From a virus, in IMG/VR virus record IMGVR_UViG_3300046460_000406, positions 1 through 21,091 of that record: a stretch of 21,091 nt of DNA; one strand, written 5' to 3'. Shown here one piece after another: positions 6,205 to 15,800 of this stretch. A model generated the notes under the pieces. It was not told the origin of the DNA, searched no databases, and worked only from the letters and a program-made list of their open reading frames with translations. Each line of letters begins with the position of its first letter. Within the stretch, counting starts at the first letter, position 1. The translations under genes and the position numbers were made by a program.

Positions 6205-6503
6205 TAGTAGTACCCATAGTAGATTCGTGCATTAGCCGAGAAGAACCCCCAACCATTGGTAGCGTAAGAATAAGACCAAGACAGTGCGTTGCCTGACAAA
6301 GTCACACCCGGCAACTTTCCTGTCACGCCAGTAGTAACAAGCGGAACAACAATAAAGTATTGAGTTTTCCCTGCCGGTGGAGCTGGAATGGTAGCACCAC
6401 CATTCACAGCTCCTGTATCGACCGAACCCTGCGTTTGACTAATAAACATGGTCATATCAAGCAAAACTTGATTCGCCGCGTTTCTGAGTGTGATCCCCGT
6501 CAT
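6204..6503 (-). CDS. Small J-adjacent tail protein, function unknown
   Basis: This 99-residue protein is probably beta-rich. It begins MTGITLRNAANQVLLDM, and its C-terminus is strongly aromatic (LSWSYSYATNGWGFFSAN, then YYGYY). The start lies 2 bases after the J stop, and the stop overlaps the next start as TAATG. With the following gene it forms a pair inserted between J and the fibre. It shares that gene's lower GC content, so the two may travel together. No family is recognised. Confidence 0.7.
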   Translation of the reverse strand: MTGITLRNAANQVLLDMTMFISQTQGSVDTGAVNGGATIPAPPAGKTQYFIVVPLVTTGVTGKLPGVTLSGNALSWSYSYATNGWGFFSANARIYYGYY

Positions 6504-6505
6504 TG

Positions 6506-9500
6506 CTATAGGCTCAAGTCGATACCGAGTATCCCGTTAGGGTGGTAGAACTTCAAAGAGGTTGGTGTAAGTTGCATCCTGCCACCTGCGCTGGCCCCAT
6601 TCATTTCAAAGCCACCATTCTTGTTGATCGCCCAACCCTGCACACCTAACTGGTAGTTGTCAGATTGAATGGACTGACCAATCTTGGCGTTAGTTATGGT
6701 GCCGTCCTGAATGAACGCCGAGTTCATGAACACCTGCCCGCCAGTGACAGCAAACGGAGATGACAACGTGCCGTTGATGCCGTTAACCACGGCAAACAGA
6801 TCGGCGCTAATCAGGAACTTGCTTTGCAATCCAGCCGGCCCGTTCTCAATGCCCAGGCCGATGCCCGCCGCCACGTACTGACCTTGGCTGTTCAGCTGCA
6901 TTTTTACCGACCACATCGTGCGGGCCTTGCCGTCAAGCGATACCACCGCCTCACTGACTGTCTGCACGGCTGCGTTCGTACTGCCGATAGCTACCTCCAG
7001 CTGTTCCGAGCGCCGTGCCTGGGCTGTATCACCATCAGCCCTGACACGGGTTTCCTCGGCAAACTTCGCAGTAGATCCCCACGCCTGCAACGCTCCAGCT
7101 AGATCGCCCTCCGCATCATCATCCCGCCCGGCCGTGTAAACGGCCTCGACGGTTGTCCGCATCGAAGCCACCGCCGCGTCGGCATCAACCTGAGCGTCTT
7201 GTACTGCTTTGATCTTTGCCTTGTGGTCGTCGACCACCAAGTCAATCGTATCGATCCTTCTCCCGATCGCGTCATCAGCCCCAACGCGGGCCTCGGACTC
7301 AAAGCCGATGTCGGCAGTATTGCTGCCAACCTTTGCACTCAACAACTCCAGGCGGCTCGCTGATGCAATGCGGTCGGTAGCCAGCACCGTCTCCAGAGTA
7401 CGGATTCCGGCTTGGTTACCTGCGACCTGCGCATCGAGCGTGGTCAGGTGGATGGTCGTTGCCTCGCTTTCCGTAGCGCGGGTTCGCACTTCCTCCGCAA
7501 ATTTCGCGGCGCTGTCCCACCCACTCAGCGCCCCGGCCAAGTCCCCTTCCCCATCCTCATCCCGGTAGGACGCCTGCAGTGATTGCAGGGAAGACGATGT
7601 CGCCGTGATCTTGCCGTCCACCGTGCTGATGTCGCTCGTGTTTTTATCGATCTGCACAGTCTGGGCGTTGACCGTCGTCACGATGCCGCCGATGTCGAGC
7701 CAGTAGGTCGAATTAGGCGGCGCATTGGCCCCGCCGGCGTTGGCAGGCACGGCCTTGATGGCGGTATACAGGCGCTGGCCGCCGCGCACGTTGTCGTCTT
7801 TCAGGTAGCTTTTCGTCGGGACGTATTCCAGTGCATCAGTGATGCCATCGATCTGGTCCTGAAGCTCCTCCTTGGCCGCATCAATTCGACCATTTACTGA
7901 TTCCGGTCCGTCGCCAGAGATCTTGTCGATTTCACCCAGCAGGTGCTCGCCAAGCTCGGACTCGGTGATCTGGCCGGAGATCAGGTCCAGGATCGGGCCG
8001 GCTTCAGAACTGGCCTGCCCCATCACGCCGGCTACCACTGGATAGAACGGGCCGATGTTGCCGGTCCGGTCTACCAGGCGCGCCCAGAAGAAGAATCTCG
8101 CGCCGGCCAGCAGGCTCTGCATCGAATACTCGCTTTGCGGGTAGGCAAGGTCTGCCAGCTTCGTTGCTGCGCCCAGGTTGTTGGCCGGGCCATACCAGAG
8201 CTCCGTGCGCTGGGTGTCTTCGGCACCTGCCGGGAAGCCCCACTTCAGGCGAATGCCAAACAGCAACGCTGTCGCGGTCAGCGATGACACCGCCGGTGGC
8301 AGCCCCACTTTGCCCTTGAGCACAACCTCGTTGCTGGTGCCCCAGATGGAAGAAACATCCATGGCGTTGATCGCACTGACGCGCGCAACATACCGCCCGC
8401 TATAAATCCCCTCAACTTCAGCGCCGAGATTTCCGGTCCGAGGCAAGCGAATCCAGCTGCCGCTGTCCTTGCGCCACTCGACGTTGTACGCAATCGCTCC
8501 CGGTACCGACGCCCAAGTGATGCGCATAGTGCTGATCGCTATCCCCTGCGACACCACACTGCGAGACGCGATAGTTATACCTGTCGGGGCCGGCATTACA
8601 CCTGGCGGAATGATGCTGATCGGTTGCGGGTCGATCCTTGCACCGGTATCGATGGCGGCGTATTTCTGCGGCTCATGCTGAATTGCTGAGATTTTGAACT
8701 GATGCAGGCCTTGCGGCTCGATTGTCTGCACACGAAAGCGCATCACGGCGAGATCCGCACTTTCAACAGACCAACTGCACTCTGAGGCTGGCAACTCCGA
8801 ATAATCCGCCATCACGGTAATCTGGCGACCCAATACCGACTTGACGATGCGCCCTTCTGATTTGCCGCTCGGCAGGTTGATGATCAACCGATCCTCGGCC
8901 TTGATCTGCGCATCGGTGTCGATAGTGATCACGCGCTTGGTAGCAGCGCTGATCCTGCCGCCGTTGGGGCGACCAGACAGCAACTCGTCAGCCACGCAAA
9001 TGATCTGGCCTGGCTCGACGTTTCGACCTTCCATGCCGGTGGTGAAGTTGACCGACCAGCTTTCATATTGCTCGGACTTCAGCGCCCAGACACCATGACG
9101 CATGGCCTGGCCTTCCGATGTACAGCCAAAAGCCCCTACATCCAACATGCGGTGACCAAGCGGCCCGATCATTTCCTCATTGGTTACAGCGACCGGCTGG
9201 GTCTTGAACTCGTTGCTCGGGTTATCCCAGGCAACCTTTGCCCGGGTATGCCGATCTGGCCACGCCACAGCACCATACTCAAACTCGCCAATGACGTTCG
9301 ACCGAGTGAATACGTACCCGTCTTCATTGCCAGGGATGTCGGCGATCATCGTGACCATCGAACCGTTCCAGCAGCTACTGCCGTGGAACACACTGGCCAG
9401 ATCGGATAGCAAGGCGTACCCCTCAACCTGGTCCTGGATGTAGACGTTGGTAGTCATGCGCGGCTCTAGTCCGCCCTTCCCATTCGACAAAAGCACGTCG

Positions 9501-10501
9501 CAGTAACGACCGATCTCGTACAGTGTCCAGCGGTCAACCATATCTGCCGTAATACGGCGACCCAGCCCATAGCGACGGTGCAACAGCAGGTCGTACCAAA
9601 CCCATGCAGGATTATTTGAATAGGCCTGCTTGAAGGTACCATCCCAGTTGCCGACATAAGTGCGACTCTCTGGGTCATAGTTGTTCGGAACCCGAATGAT
9701 TCGGCCACGAGCGCGCAGGCTGAACTTCGGAGTGTCCTGAAACTGCTTGCCATCGAACTGCAAACCACCCAACGCCAAGTTCGGATAACGCAGCTTGGCG
9801 TCGATGACCTCAGTCAGCGACTTGATACGCATCAGGTCCGCCCAGTTGCTGTCGTTCCGGTTGGCTGTCAATCGGCGCACGCGCACCAGGGCGCTGGTGA
9901 AGCCTTCCGGCAGATCGATCCTATGGCTACGCTCGTATTCAGTGGTCCCTTTGTCGTTGAGCGTGGCGGAAAGCACTGTCTGATAGCTTGCGCCGTCGAC
10001 AGAGAGATCAATCGCGTAGTCGATCCGGTAACCCACTTGATCGCCATTACTCCTCAGCTCCCAGATCTGCGGCCACGACAAACGAATGCGTACCGCCGAC
10101 AGCTGCCGATCATTAATGGCACGCGTCCAGGCATTGCTCGAGGTCAATTCAACTGGCAGCCCCTGAGACGCTTCGTTCTCGACCGCTGGAAAGCCAGCAA
10201 TGTGTTCCTGATCTACTGTGCCCGGACGAAAATCCCAATGGGTGCCGGGAAAGTTTTCGCTTCCATCTGGAGAGATCAGTGGGGTGCCGTTGAGTTTTAC
10301 CGATTTCAGTCCGTCGACCGGACCAACGATTGGGCCCTCGCTGAGAATGTAGAGCAGCTTGACTGTAGCAATGGACAGCGCACTGTCTGGGGCCTTGTAG
10401 GGCTGATAAGGCTTTTTTTCTCCGCCTTTCGCCCCTGAAATCCGGGCAGCAGCAGGCCGGCGCCGACGTTTTGCAACGGGCACTGAAGCATTCTTGGTCA
10501 T
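6506..10501 (-). CDS. J: Tip attachment protein J (central tail fibre, host specificity)
   Basis: This 1331-residue protein forms the tip of the tail and determines receptor binding, as gpJ does in lambda. After a basic N-terminus comes the conserved J core (SIATVKLLYILSEGPIVG onward, about residues 40-620). Two fibronectin type III-like domains follow (about 635-835), then a long helical, coiled-coil region (about 840-1190) and a DUF1983-like C-terminal region ending in short beta repeats. The helical region contains a duplicated block of 34 residues. AAGGGA lies ahead of the start, 9 bases after the end of gene I. The variable C-terminus is the expected receptor-binding part. Confidence 0.93.
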   Translation of the reverse strand: MTKNASVPVAKRRRRPAAARISGAKGGEKKPYQPYKAPDSALSIATVKLLYILSEGPIVGPVDGLKSVKLNGTPLISPDGSENFPGTHWDFRPGTVDQEHIAGFPAVENEASQGLPVELTSSNAWTRAINDRQLSAVRIRLSWPQIWELRSNGDQVGYRIDYAIDLSVDGASYQTVLSATLNDKGTTEYERSHRIDLPEGFTSALVRVRRLTANRNDSNWADLMRIKSLTEVIDAKLRYPNLALGGLQFDGKQFQDTPKFSLRARGRIIRVPNNYDPESRTYVGNWDGTFKQAYSNNPAWVWYDLLLHRRYGLGRRITADMVDRWTLYEIGRYCDVLLSNGKGGLEPRMTTNVYIQDQVEGYALLSDLASVFHGSSCWNGSMVTMIADIPGNEDGYVFTRSNVIGEFEYGAVAWPDRHTRAKVAWDNPSNEFKTQPVAVTNEEMIGPLGHRMLDVGAFGCTSEGQAMRHGVWALKSEQYESWSVNFTTGMEGRNVEPGQIICVADELLSGRPNGGRISAATKRVITIDTDAQIKAEDRLIINLPSGKSEGRIVKSVLGRQITVMADYSELPASECSWSVESADLAVMRFRVQTIEPQGLHQFKISAIQHEPQKYAAIDTGARIDPQPISIIPPGVMPAPTGITIASRSVVSQGIAISTMRITWASVPGAIAYNVEWRKDSGSWIRLPRTGNLGAEVEGIYSGRYVARVSAINAMDVSSIWGTSNEVVLKGKVGLPPAVSSLTATALLFGIRLKWGFPAGAEDTQRTELWYGPANNLGAATKLADLAYPQSEYSMQSLLAGARFFFWARLVDRTGNIGPFYPVVAGVMGQASSEAGPILDLISGQITESELGEHLLGEIDKISGDGPESVNGRIDAAKEELQDQIDGITDALEYVPTKSYLKDDNVRGGQRLYTAIKAVPANAGGANAPPNSTYWLDIGGIVTTVNAQTVQIDKNTSDISTVDGKITATSSSLQSLQASYRDEDGEGDLAGALSGWDSAAKFAEEVRTRATESEATTIHLTTLDAQVAGNQAGIRTLETVLATDRIASASRLELLSAKVGSNTADIGFESEARVGADDAIGRRIDTIDLVVDDHKAKIKAVQDAQVDADAAVASMRTTVEAVYTAGRDDDAEGDLAGALQAWGSTAKFAEETRVRADGDTAQARRSEQLEVAIGSTNAAVQTVSEAVVSLDGKARTMWSVKMQLNSQGQYVAAGIGLGIENGPAGLQSKFLISADLFAVVNGINGTLSSPFAVTGGQVFMNSAFIQDGTITNAKIGQSIQSDNYQLGVQGWAINKNGGFEMNGASAGGRMQLTPTSLKFYHPNGILGIDLSL
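7025..7123 (-). repeat. Internal repeat in J, copy 2
   Basis: This copy encodes DDDAEGDLAGALQAWGSTAK and the 14 residues after it. It matches copy 1 at 22 of 34 residues, sharing EGDLAGAL, W, AKFAEE and R-x-RA. The two copies lie about 146 codons apart in the helical shaft of J. Confidence 0.75.
7463..7561 (-). repeat. Internal repeat in J, copy 1
   Basis: This copy encodes DEDGEGDLAGALSGWDSAAK and the 14 residues after it. It is the partner of the repeat at 7025-7123. The similarity extends to the DNA level around the GACTTGGCC-like stretch, which suggests an old duplication inside the shaft rather than convergence. Confidence 0.75.
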
Positions 10502-10510
10502 GGGTTTCCC

Positions 10511-11107
10511 TTACTGCTGATCTTCCGCGTAAATGCCGGCCGAGCCGAGAGCCCCACCGATGTCACGCTCACCGTAGAGCAGTGGCTTACAGCGGCCCTG
10601 TGCGGTCGTTGTAACCGCGCCACCAAAGGCATAGGAGGGTTTGTTGCCATCGCCCTCATTATTGAGAAGGCCCGCCGGCGACGGTGACATCGACATTGCA
10701 ATACCGCCTAACATCAGACCGGCACCAATGGCAGCCAGGTAATACTGGCCTGAGACCGCTCCGACAACGATGAGAGCCAACCCGGCAATGGTGGCAAAGA
10801 TGCCGCCTGACTTACTGCCGATTACGATCGGGGCGATGCGAATCGGCTCAACGCTGTCCGACCGCATTTCGACCTCATCACCAGCCAGGTTCTGTTTGCC
10901 TCGAAATACTGCGTAGGTCAGACCACGCTCTTCGGAAAATCTCAGGAAGCGCTTGAAACCCGGGATCGTTACGCACAGAGCGTGGATCGCCTCCGCACCT
11001 GAAGCTACAGCCAGCCGATGCTCACGACCGAACCTTGCACCGAGTACTCCGTACAGCAGCACCTCCACAACCAACGGCTGTGCCGCGATCATCGTTCTCA
11101 TCGCCAT
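10511..11107 (-). CDS. I: Tail tip assembly protein I
   Basis: This 198-residue protein matches the lambda tail I family. It has an N-terminal ubiquitin-like beta domain (VVEVLLYGVLGARFGREHRL), a central hydrophobic Gly/Ala-rich segment (about residues 103-140, FATIAGLALIVVGAVSG onward) and a C-terminal region ending near the J start. In lambda, I is required early in tip assembly with J, K and L, and is not found in the finished tail. GGAGG lies 8 bases before the start, which overlaps the K stop as TGATG. A second ATG two codons in is possible. Confidence 0.9.
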   Translation of the reverse strand: MAMRTMIAAQPLVVEVLLYGVLGARFGREHRLAVASGAEAIHALCVTIPGFKRFLRFSEERGLTYAVFRGKQNLAGDEVEMRSDSVEPIRIAPIVIGSKSGGIFATIAGLALIVVGAVSGQYYLAAIGAGLMLGGIAMSMSPSPAGLLNNEGDGNKPSYAFGGAVTTTAQGRCKPLLYGERDIGGALGSAGIYAEDQQ

Positions 11108-11859
11108 CAGTCAACCTCCGGCATACGCTGATGCCGAAGAATCAGCACGGTGTGATCAGCCCACATTCCGCCGTAAACATCGCGGGCGGACTTCTTGTTG
11201 TAGCGGTGATGTAGGAAGGTGTTCGGCGCCGGATGCAGGTCCGGATCACTCGATAGCAGGCCATCACCGAGGTAAATACCTGCGTGATTTGGCGCCCCGG
11301 CGTTGATCTGCATGACGATCATGTCGCCCTTGCGCGGTACAGACACAGGGTAGAACCCAGCCTCCTCGTAATACTTCACGTAGAGGCTTTCTCCCTCGTT
11401 CCACCAACCATCCCGGCGCGGGTAGTTCGGCAGGTCGATGCCATGCTCGCGACTGTAGTAGTCGCGGCACAGCGCGTAGCAGTCCAGCAGGCCGTGACCA
11501 AATTCGCGACCGGTCAGCGGCGCCTGGTAGCCGCACGGTTTGAATTCGAAGTACTCGGCGGACGGCCAGCTGATGATGCCCCATGGCATTTCGTGAAGTT
11601 CGCAACTCACTCGGTCTGCCATGCTTGGCTGCGGCGGCACGTCGGGGTGACTGTGCACGATCATCACTACTTCGCCGCGATCTTCGGCAGCGCATTTGTC
11701 CTCTGGATTGATCATGAAATGCTCGCTTGGAGTCAGCGCGTCGTTACGGCATGGCACGTACTTCCGACGACCGTTCTCCTTGATCACTACGCCGCAACTC
11801 TCCTTCGGGTACTGCTCGGCAGCGTGCGCTTGAACCTGTTTCAATAGCGTCTTGTTCAT
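11107..11859 (-). CDS. K: Tail tip protein K: JAMM peptidase plus NlpC/P60 domain
   Basis: This 250-residue protein has two enzymatic domains. The N-terminal Mov34/JAMM domain carries E20 and an intact HxH-x7-S-x2-D zinc motif (H69, H71, S79, D82). The C-terminal NlpC/P60 domain has the Cys in LLDCYALC (C127) and the His in PNHAGIYLG (H192), with a possible third residue near H217-H218. Both domains appear complete. This is the lambda K arrangement, in which the protein helps assemble the tip and may cut peptidoglycan during DNA entry. It begins 3 bases after L and is coupled to I. Confidence 0.92.
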   Translation of the reverse strand: MNKTLLKQVQAHAAEQYPKESCGVVIKENGRRKYVPCRNDALTPSEHFMINPEDKCAAEDRGEVVMIVHSHPDVPPQPSMADRVSCELHEMPWGIISWPSAEYFEFKPCGYQAPLTGREFGHGLLDCYALCRDYYSREHGIDLPNYPRRDGWWNEGESLYVKYYEEAGFYPVSVPRKGDMIVMQINAGAPNHAGIYLGDGLLSSDPDLHPAPNTFLHHRYNKKSARDVYGGMWADHTVLILRHQRMPEVD

Positions 11860-11862
11860 AGC

Positions 11863-12552
11863 TCATCCATCAATCAGAGAGGCACCGGGAGCTCCCCCGA
11901 AGGACAAGGGATTGCCCTTGCCAAAACGAATTTCGCAATCACTGACCCGACCACCACAACGATCCAGTGCAGGGTCGTCGACCGGATGACCGTCAAGGTC
12001 GAACATCTTGATGCCGGTGTAGTTGCAATCAGCGCCGCGATACTCCCCCCACAAGCACCATTCGCACCGGTTCATGATCAGCCCGGCTGGGAGCATCTGC
12101 CCTTTCACCGCCGTTGGAGGCGCCAGAGCGAACACCACCTCGGTTCGGTTGATGCTGGTGGCCTGATTGATGTACGAAATATCGACCCGTTCCATCGTGC
12201 TTGCGCCTGGATTCCCACCGGGGAAGTTCGCGGCATCCAGGTATTTGGCATAGGTTTGGCGGACTGTCAGCTTGATCCCGCTCAGGTGCTGGAACTGAAT
12301 GCAAAGCGCGGTGATTAATCCGTCGATGTTGCTGATCTTCAATGAAGGCGAAGAGCTGTTGCCCTCGATGCTTCGACCAAACCCTGAGGTTTCATAAGGT
12401 CTCGGGAGGTAGGTTTCGCCCTTCCAGATGATCGGCGTCGATTGCTGGTGAGCGTGGTACCGCAAAAAGCCCATGCCCCGGGATTCACCATCCAGCTCGA
12501 TCAGTTGGATCAGCGCACCCGGCTCGAGTTTTTGGTCGTCCAACGTGATCAT
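11863..12552 (-). CDS. L: Minor tail protein L, iron-sulfur type
   Basis: This 229-residue protein matches the lambda L family. The N-terminal domain (from MITLDDQKLEPGALIQLIEL) binds to the tube end. The C-terminal domain carries five Cys: C163 and C166 (NRCEWC), C176 (GADC), C199 (LDRC) and C206 (SDC). In lambda gpL, four C-terminal Cys hold an iron-sulfur cluster, and the spacing here is compatible with that. Either C163 or C166 could be the first ligand. The start at 12552 overlaps the M stop as ATGA. A longer in-frame form reading back into M is rejected. Confidence 0.92.
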   Translation of the reverse strand: MITLDDQKLEPGALIQLIELDGESRGMGFLRYHAHQQSTPIIWKGETYLPRPYETSGFGRSIEGNSSSPSLKISNIDGLITALCIQFQHLSGIKLTVRQTYAKYLDAANFPGGNPGASTMERVDISYINQATSINRTEVVFALAPPTAVKGQMLPAGLIMNRCEWCLWGEYRGADCNYTGIKMFDLDGHPVDDPALDRCGGRVSDCEIRFGKGNPLSFGGAPGASLIDG

Positions 12553-12887
12553 GGATTGAATACCTGCTGAAAAGTGGTGCTGAGGGTGTACTTCTTGTTG
12601 CCGTGCGTTTGAAGCTGCCAACCACCGGTGGTGATAAAAGCGCCCTGCACCTCCAGAGGAGGCGTCCACAGAAAATGGTTCGCCCCTTTATGCCTTTTGA
12701 AAAAGTCGCGAATCGGCTTGATGTAGGCTTCGCCCCCGGTGAACGACACTGAGTAGGAGCCGGCAACATTGTTGATCCCAACCGACAAGCGCTGGCTGTA
12801 ACCGTTGCCATATTTGGATTCGAGGGTGTCAGGCTGGTCATCGCCCGACGAACCGACCCGGGGTGACCAGTTGAAAACTTCGGCCAT
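12549..12887 (-). CDS. M: Minor tail protein M
   Basis: This 112-residue protein is of the lambda M (Phage_min_tail) family. The signature includes FNWSPRVGSS at the N-terminus and IRDFFKRHKGANHFLWTPP in the middle. A GGWQLQ...YTLSTTFQQVF end completes it. It caps the distal end of the tube at the tape-measure/tip interface. GGAGG lies 9 bases before the start, which overlaps the tape measure stop as TGATG. Confidence 0.93.
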   Translation of the reverse strand: MAEVFNWSPRVGSSGDDQPDTLESKYGNGYSQRLSVGINNVAGSYSVSFTGGEAYIKPIRDFFKRHKGANHFLWTPPLEVQGAFITTGGWQLQTHGNKKYTLSTTFQQVFNP

Positions 12888-15800
12888 CAGCCATTCCTCC
12901 GATTGCTTGGATCAAGCAGGCCGTTTTGGCCTTTCTCCTGGACGATTACTCCGCGGGCAATTTTCGGCATCTCTGCACGAACAGTCGCCAACAGCGCCTG
13001 ACCCAGTTCTTCGTAGCCCTCAGTCGAGCTGACAGAGCCACCAGAGCCGTCACCGCTTATATGCAAATGGATCTCCGGCGCACCTCCGGCACCACCAGTG
13101 GATACTTGGGGAGCGGCAAAGGAAGGCACCCCCGCCGTGCTACCTACGTAACCACCGGAGGCGTAGCCGCGCTTGTTGAGCCCAACCAGGTAATCCTTCA
13201 TCCCGGGCTGATCCACTACTTCTTTTCGGATAACAACCTCGCCCCCGTGCACCACCCCTTTCGGCTCGAATTTGCCGCCCGGGCCGGTGTAGCCGCCCTC
13301 GGAGAATCCAGCCAGCGCCATGCCGGCGACCATGCCCGCATTGGCATATCCGGAAGCGAGCAACGCGGCACCGACCGGTATACCGCCGAGAATGGTCAGC
13401 TCGGCGGGGGCTTTGGCGGCAGCGATCTGAGCGTTCATGATGATCGAAGCGACCGCGAACGCCTTTTGTGCAATGAAAAGCGACTTGTACGCGCCAGATT
13501 GCTCACCGGCGATTTTGCCCACCATGTCCGCGGCTTGCCCTGAAAGCTCACTGAAGGTGCCCATCACGGCGACCTTGTAAGCACCCTGGATATCCGAGAG
13601 CCTGGATTGGTTGGTCTGGTTAATCTCAACGACGCGATCTAGATACTGCTGCTCTGCCGCCAGCTTTTGATCGTTGGTCGACTGCTGATCGGCCAGGATC
13701 TGGTCACGCAGGTCAGCCTGCATGGATAGCTGAGTGTCGTGCCATTTTTTGAGTGCAGACTCTGCCTCGGCAATTTTCACCAACTCACCGGATGGGCCAC
13801 CTACCGACGAGTCAATACCTCCGAACTGAGGTGCCTCAGTAACGGTCGCCTTCGAGATAGCATCGGCACCCGCACGGTAGTCGTCCGAGCTGAGCTTGCC
13901 TGCACGGTTCGCTGCTTCCAGCACGTGCATGCGCTCTTTGGTCGTCGACAGCAGTGCCTGTTCTTTGGTTTGCAAGCTGGACATCAGGCCGTCGTAAGCC
14001 TTTCGGGCATTGAGCGCATCCAGCTCAATCGCCTTGCCTTCGAGCATCACCTTATTTTTGTCAGTTAGCTTGGAGAGTTCACCGGTGACCAGGTCATAAC
14101 GAAGCCGCCCCAGCTCCGTTGTTTCGCCGTAAAGCGCTACTTGCTGGGTGAGGTTTGAAAGGGTTTGCTTGTAAGCACTGTTTAACTGCTCGGCCTGACG
14201 CTGTATGTCTTCAGAGGCTTTTTTGGCCTTCTGTTGCGCTTCCTCAGAAGCCTTGGCGGCAGCCTCTGAACCTTTGATCGCACCGGCCAGAATTCGCCAA
14301 CCTTCAGCAGTGCTGGAATCAACGCTTTCTCGCTCAATCCGGCGATTCACCTCTCCAACCAGGTCACCACCGTCACGAACAGAATTGAGTCGCTCGACAA
14401 GGTTCTTGGTGTAGGTGCCCCAGCCATCGATGGTTTTTTGGTCAGGTCCTTGAATCGTTTTTAGACCTGCTCCAGCCTGCCCCGCGGCAGTAGCAACATC
14501 GTTCAAACGACCAGTGAGCATCATAGCAACGTCGCCGTAGTCTCCAGAGGCCTTAACGGCTTCTCCGTAGGCAGCGGACGAGGCATTGATTGCCTTGGTC
14601 ATTTCCTCATTTGGACCGATCGCCGCGACGAGCTGTTGGCTCGCCGAGTCGATATCTTGCCCTGCGGCAATGCGGCGATTGAAGTCCGTAACTGCACGAT
14701 CACGCTGGAAGGGATTGGCCTTATAGGTGTCACCCCATTTGTCATTGCCCTGTGCCGCTGCACGGATGTCCCGCAGCGCTTTCTGCGCAGCAACCTGCGC
14801 GTCAGCCTGCTGTTGAATTACTCCGCCCAACTTATAACGGGCCTGCTCTTTGCCAAGCTCAGCAAACTCCTTGCGCAACTCCTCGACTGGGCGCTTCAAA
14901 TCGACGGTCGACTGCCTAGCTTTTTCACTGTTGTCGCTGAACAGCAGATAACTGGCGGCCACTGCGCCAGCCGTCACTGCAAGGCCTACGGGCCCACCAA
15001 GAATCCCAAGGAGCCCTGCGCCAGCTCGCCCCGCCAGCGAGGTCGCTGCCGTCTGCGCCGCCTGGGCAGCCGATTGCGCTATGGTCGCCTGAGTATCGGC
15101 GAGCCTAGCCAAGCGCAGACGGCTGAGCGCGGCGGCATGTGCGTCAGTAAATTTGGTTGCTGCGACTTCGGCTTCTGCAGCGACGACCTCGGCAGCCGCG
15201 CGACGTGCAGCGGCAGTCGCTGCGTCAAATTGCGCCTTGGTTCGGCCGATTTCGGCAGACTGCGCTTCTCGCAATGCGAGTGTTTGATCCTTCAGCCCCT
15301 TGACCAACTCGCCAACTTTCAGGCCACCATAAGCTGCGCCGGCGATCAAAAGAGAAGCGGCCAGAGCATCCATGTGCTTCGTGACAAAATCTATTGATCC
15401 TGCCAGCACGGCCGTGCTACCCGTGGCCGCATCCGCGCCACCAATCCAAGCTTGGAAGGCATTACTCAGCGCTGTCGTTGATCGACTTACCGAGGGTGGC
15501 ATTTTATCGAACTCATCGTTCAGCACGCCCAGCTGGCTAATTAAAGCCGGCACAAGCCTATCGATGGTGATCAACCCATCATCCGCCATTGCTTTGAGAT
15601 CTTTCCGAGCAACCCCCATTCCGGCCGCAAGAGCCCGCAGAACTCGGTCACCGCTATCCGCAATGGAGTTGAACTCCTCGCCTCTGAGCACTCCCTGAGC
15701 AAGGGCCTGTGAAAACTGCATAATGGCCGCCGATGCTCCTTCAGAACTTGCACCAGAGACCTGCAACCCCACAGAAAGCGCCTCTGTAACCCCAAGAACA

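Noticed and set aside
14636-15397. Long plus-strand open frame inside the tape measure gene
   Set aside because: It is a shadow of a GC-rich coding region on the other strand, with atypical Cys/Arg-rich composition and no ribosome-binding site.
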